Part shown: in pieces, positions 14,542 to 15,883 of the stretch
How the letters are laid out: each line of letters opens with the position of its first letter
Numbering within the stretch: position 1 is the stretch's first letter
Assembly: GCA_016293265.1 (NCBI GenBank)
Contig: JAEDEN010000040.1
Location: 1-15,883, forward strand
Source of the DNA: Oscillospiraceae bacterium
GTDB taxonomy: Bacteria > Bacillota > Clostridia > Oscillospirales > Oscillospiraceae
Direction: 5' to 3'
DNA: 15,883 nucleotides
The notes under the pieces: model-generated
Told to the model about the DNA's origin: nothing
Database searches by the model: none
Seen by the model: only the letters and a program-made list of their open reading frames with translations
Translations under genes and position numbers: made by a program

Positions 14542-15883
14542 ATGTCCACCTTGAAAGAAGAAATCTCCCGGCGCCGGACCTTTGCCATCATCTCCCACCC
14601 GGACGCCGGTAAAACCACCCTGACGGAAAAATTCCTCCTCTACGGCGGGGCCATCGCCCAGGCCGGCGAGGTGAAGGGCAAGCGGGCCAAGGCCGCCACC
14701 TCCGACTGGATGGAGATCGAAAAACAGCGCGGTATCTCCGTCACCTCCTCCGTCATGCAGTTCCAGCACAGCGGCTTTTGCATCAACATCCTGGATACCC
14801 CCGGCCACCAGGACTTCTCTGAGGACACCTACCGCACCCTTATGGCGGCGGACAGCGCGGTGATGGTCATCGACTGCGCCAAAGGCGTGGAGCCCCAGAC
14901 CCGCAAGCTCTTCCGGGTCTGCGCCCTGCGCAACATCCCCATCTTCACCTTCATCAACAAGATGGACCGGGAGAGCCGGGACCCTCTGGAGCTGTGCGAG
15001 GAGGTGGAGCGGGAGCTGGGCATCGACACCTATCCCATGAACTGGCCCATCGGCTCCGGCAAGGAATTCCAGGGCGTTTACGACCGGGAAAAGCGCCGCA
15101 TCCTCTTCTTCGACTCCCAGGGCAAGGGCCGCAAGGCCAGCTCCACGGAGGTAGAGCTGAGCGATCCCGCCGTGGGCGAGATGATCGGACAGGCCAAGTG
15201 GGAGCAGCTCCAGGAGGAAGTGGAGCTGCTGGGCGCCGGCCGGGAGTTCGACATGGAGGCCGTCCGCTCCGGCAAGCTCTCCCCCGTCTTCTTCGGCTCC
15301 GCCCTCACCAATTTCGGCGTGGAGCCCTTCCTGGAGGAATTCCTCCGCATGACCACCGCCCCCCTGCCCCGCACCGCCGACTGCGGGGAGATCGACGTGT
15401 TCAGCGAGGATTTCTCCGCCTTCGTTTTCAAGATCCAGGCCAACATGAACAAGGCCCACCGGGACCGCCTGGCCTTTATGCGCATCTGCTCCGGCAAGTT
15501 CCAGCGGGACACCGAGTATTTCCACGTCCAAAGCGGCAAAAAGCTCCGCCTCAGCCAGCCCCAGCAGATGATGGCCGCCGAGCGGGAGATCGTGGAGGAG
15601 GCCTACGCCGGCGACATCATCGGCGTGTTCGACCCGGGCCTGTTCTCCATCGGCGACACCATTTCCGTCCCCGGCAAAAAGTTCAGATTCTCCGGCATTC
15701 CCACCTTCGAGCCGGAGCATTTCATGCGGGTGTCTCCCAAGGACACCATGAAGCGCAAGCAGTTCATCAAGGGCACGGAGCAGATCGCCCAGGAGGGCGC
15801 CATCCAGATCTTCAAGATCCCCGGCGCAGGCCTGGAGGAGGTCATCGTGGGCGTGGTGGGCACGCTGCAGTTCGACGTATTCC
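14542..15883 (+). CDS. prfC: Peptide chain release factor 3, C-terminal part cut by window edge
   Basis: RF3 is a translational GTPase that recycles release factors 1 and 2 from the ribosome after termination. 447 codons are present; the family is about 525-530 residues, so roughly 80 are missing. GTPase motifs are clear: SHPDAGKTT (18-26, P-loop), KQRGISVTSS (61-70, switch I region with RF3-type ISVTSSVMQF), DTPGHQD (85-91) and NKMD (139-142). Domain II follows, with FKIQANMNKAHRDRLAFMRI, a stretch conserved in RF3 and not in EF-G. ATG at 14542 has AAGGAGG 7 nt upstream and starts exactly at the family N-terminus (ISRRRTFAIISHPD). It has its own promoter after luxS. Confidence 0.96.
   Translation, partial: MSTLKEEISRRRTFAIISHPDAGKTTLTEKFLLYGGAIAQAGEVKGKRAKAATSDWMEIEKQRGISVTSSVMQFQHSGFCINILDTPGHQDFSEDTYRTLMAADSAVMVIDCAKGVEPQTRKLFRVCALRNIPIFTFINKMDRESRDPLELCEEVERELGIDTYPMNWPIGSGKEFQGVYDREKRRILFFDSQGKGRKASSTEVELSDPAVGEMIGQAKWEQLQEEVELLGAGREFDMEAVRSGKLSPVFFGSALTNFGVEPFLEEFLRMTTAPLPRTADCGEIDVFSEDFSAFVFKIQANMNKAHRDRLAFMRICSGKFQRDTEYFHVQSGKKLRLSQPQQMMAAEREIVEEAYAGDIIGVFDPGLFSIGDTISVPGKKFRFSGIPTFEPEHFMRVSPKDTMKRKQFIKGTEQIAQEGAIQIFKIPGAGLEEVIVGVVGTLQFDVF

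Noticed and set aside
14485..15720. 411-codon minus-strand frame opposite prfC
   Set aside because: Antisense shadow of RF3; Leu/Gly/Ala/His-rich with no recognisable motif.

Overview
The window looks like chromosomal DNA from a GC-rich, low-GC-lineage (Firmicutes/Bacillota) anaerobe. The best guess is the Oscillospiraceae group (Flavonifractor/Lawsonibacter/Intestinimonas-like). Reasons: strong AGGAGG ribosome sites before almost every gene, GC-rich third codon positions, acetate kinase, a TmcAL (YlbM)-type tRNA-modification enzyme, a PadR/HAAS module and a mtnN-luxS pair. The genus is inference. I see no insertion sequence, phage gene, CRISPR array, rRNA or tRNA. No gene-free stretch exceeds about 205 bases.

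Layout. (1) 1-1183, minus: ackA, missing only its last few codons. (2) 1184-1372: divergent promoter region with hairpins in the ackA leader. (3) 1373-3499, plus: tmcAL followed by a DUF3298-type lipoprotein, closed by a strong terminator. (4) 3561-5395, plus: a PadR regulator with its own promoter and palindromic candidate operator, then two tightly coupled single-pass membrane proteins, the first with an N-terminal HAAS-like domain. (5) 5427-5651, plus: a 57-residue two-helix membrane protein with its own promoter, ending at a bidirectional terminator. (6) 12849 to 5732, minus: a three-gene operon made of a 1603-residue multidomain protein (HD, long helical-repeat middle, NadD-like nucleotidylyltransferase, GNAT-like, phosphoribosyltransferase-like), a lactate/malate-dehydrogenase-like protein and a tandem flavodoxin-fold protein with a four-cysteine cluster. 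(7) 12850-13054: divergent regulatory region with two perfect 14-bp palindromes. (8) 13055-14406, plus: a 70-residue membrane protein, MTA/SAH nucleosidase and LuxS, coupled. (9) 14542-end, plus: prfC (release factor 3), truncated by the window edge.

How they work together. MtnN and LuxS are consecutive steps of S-adenosylhomocysteine detoxification, the second giving homocysteine and the AI-2 precursor. AckA and TmcAL both handle acetate. The PadR cluster is a typical regulator plus membrane-effector arrangement. The three-gene minus-strand operon is the least familiar part. Its big protein combines nucleotide-handling and nucleotide-transfer folds with an acyltransferase-like fold, and its partners are a dehydrogenase-like and a flavoprotein-like protein. 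This suggests an uncharacterised nucleotide- or cofactor-related redox system. That reading is inference from fold recognition by eye.
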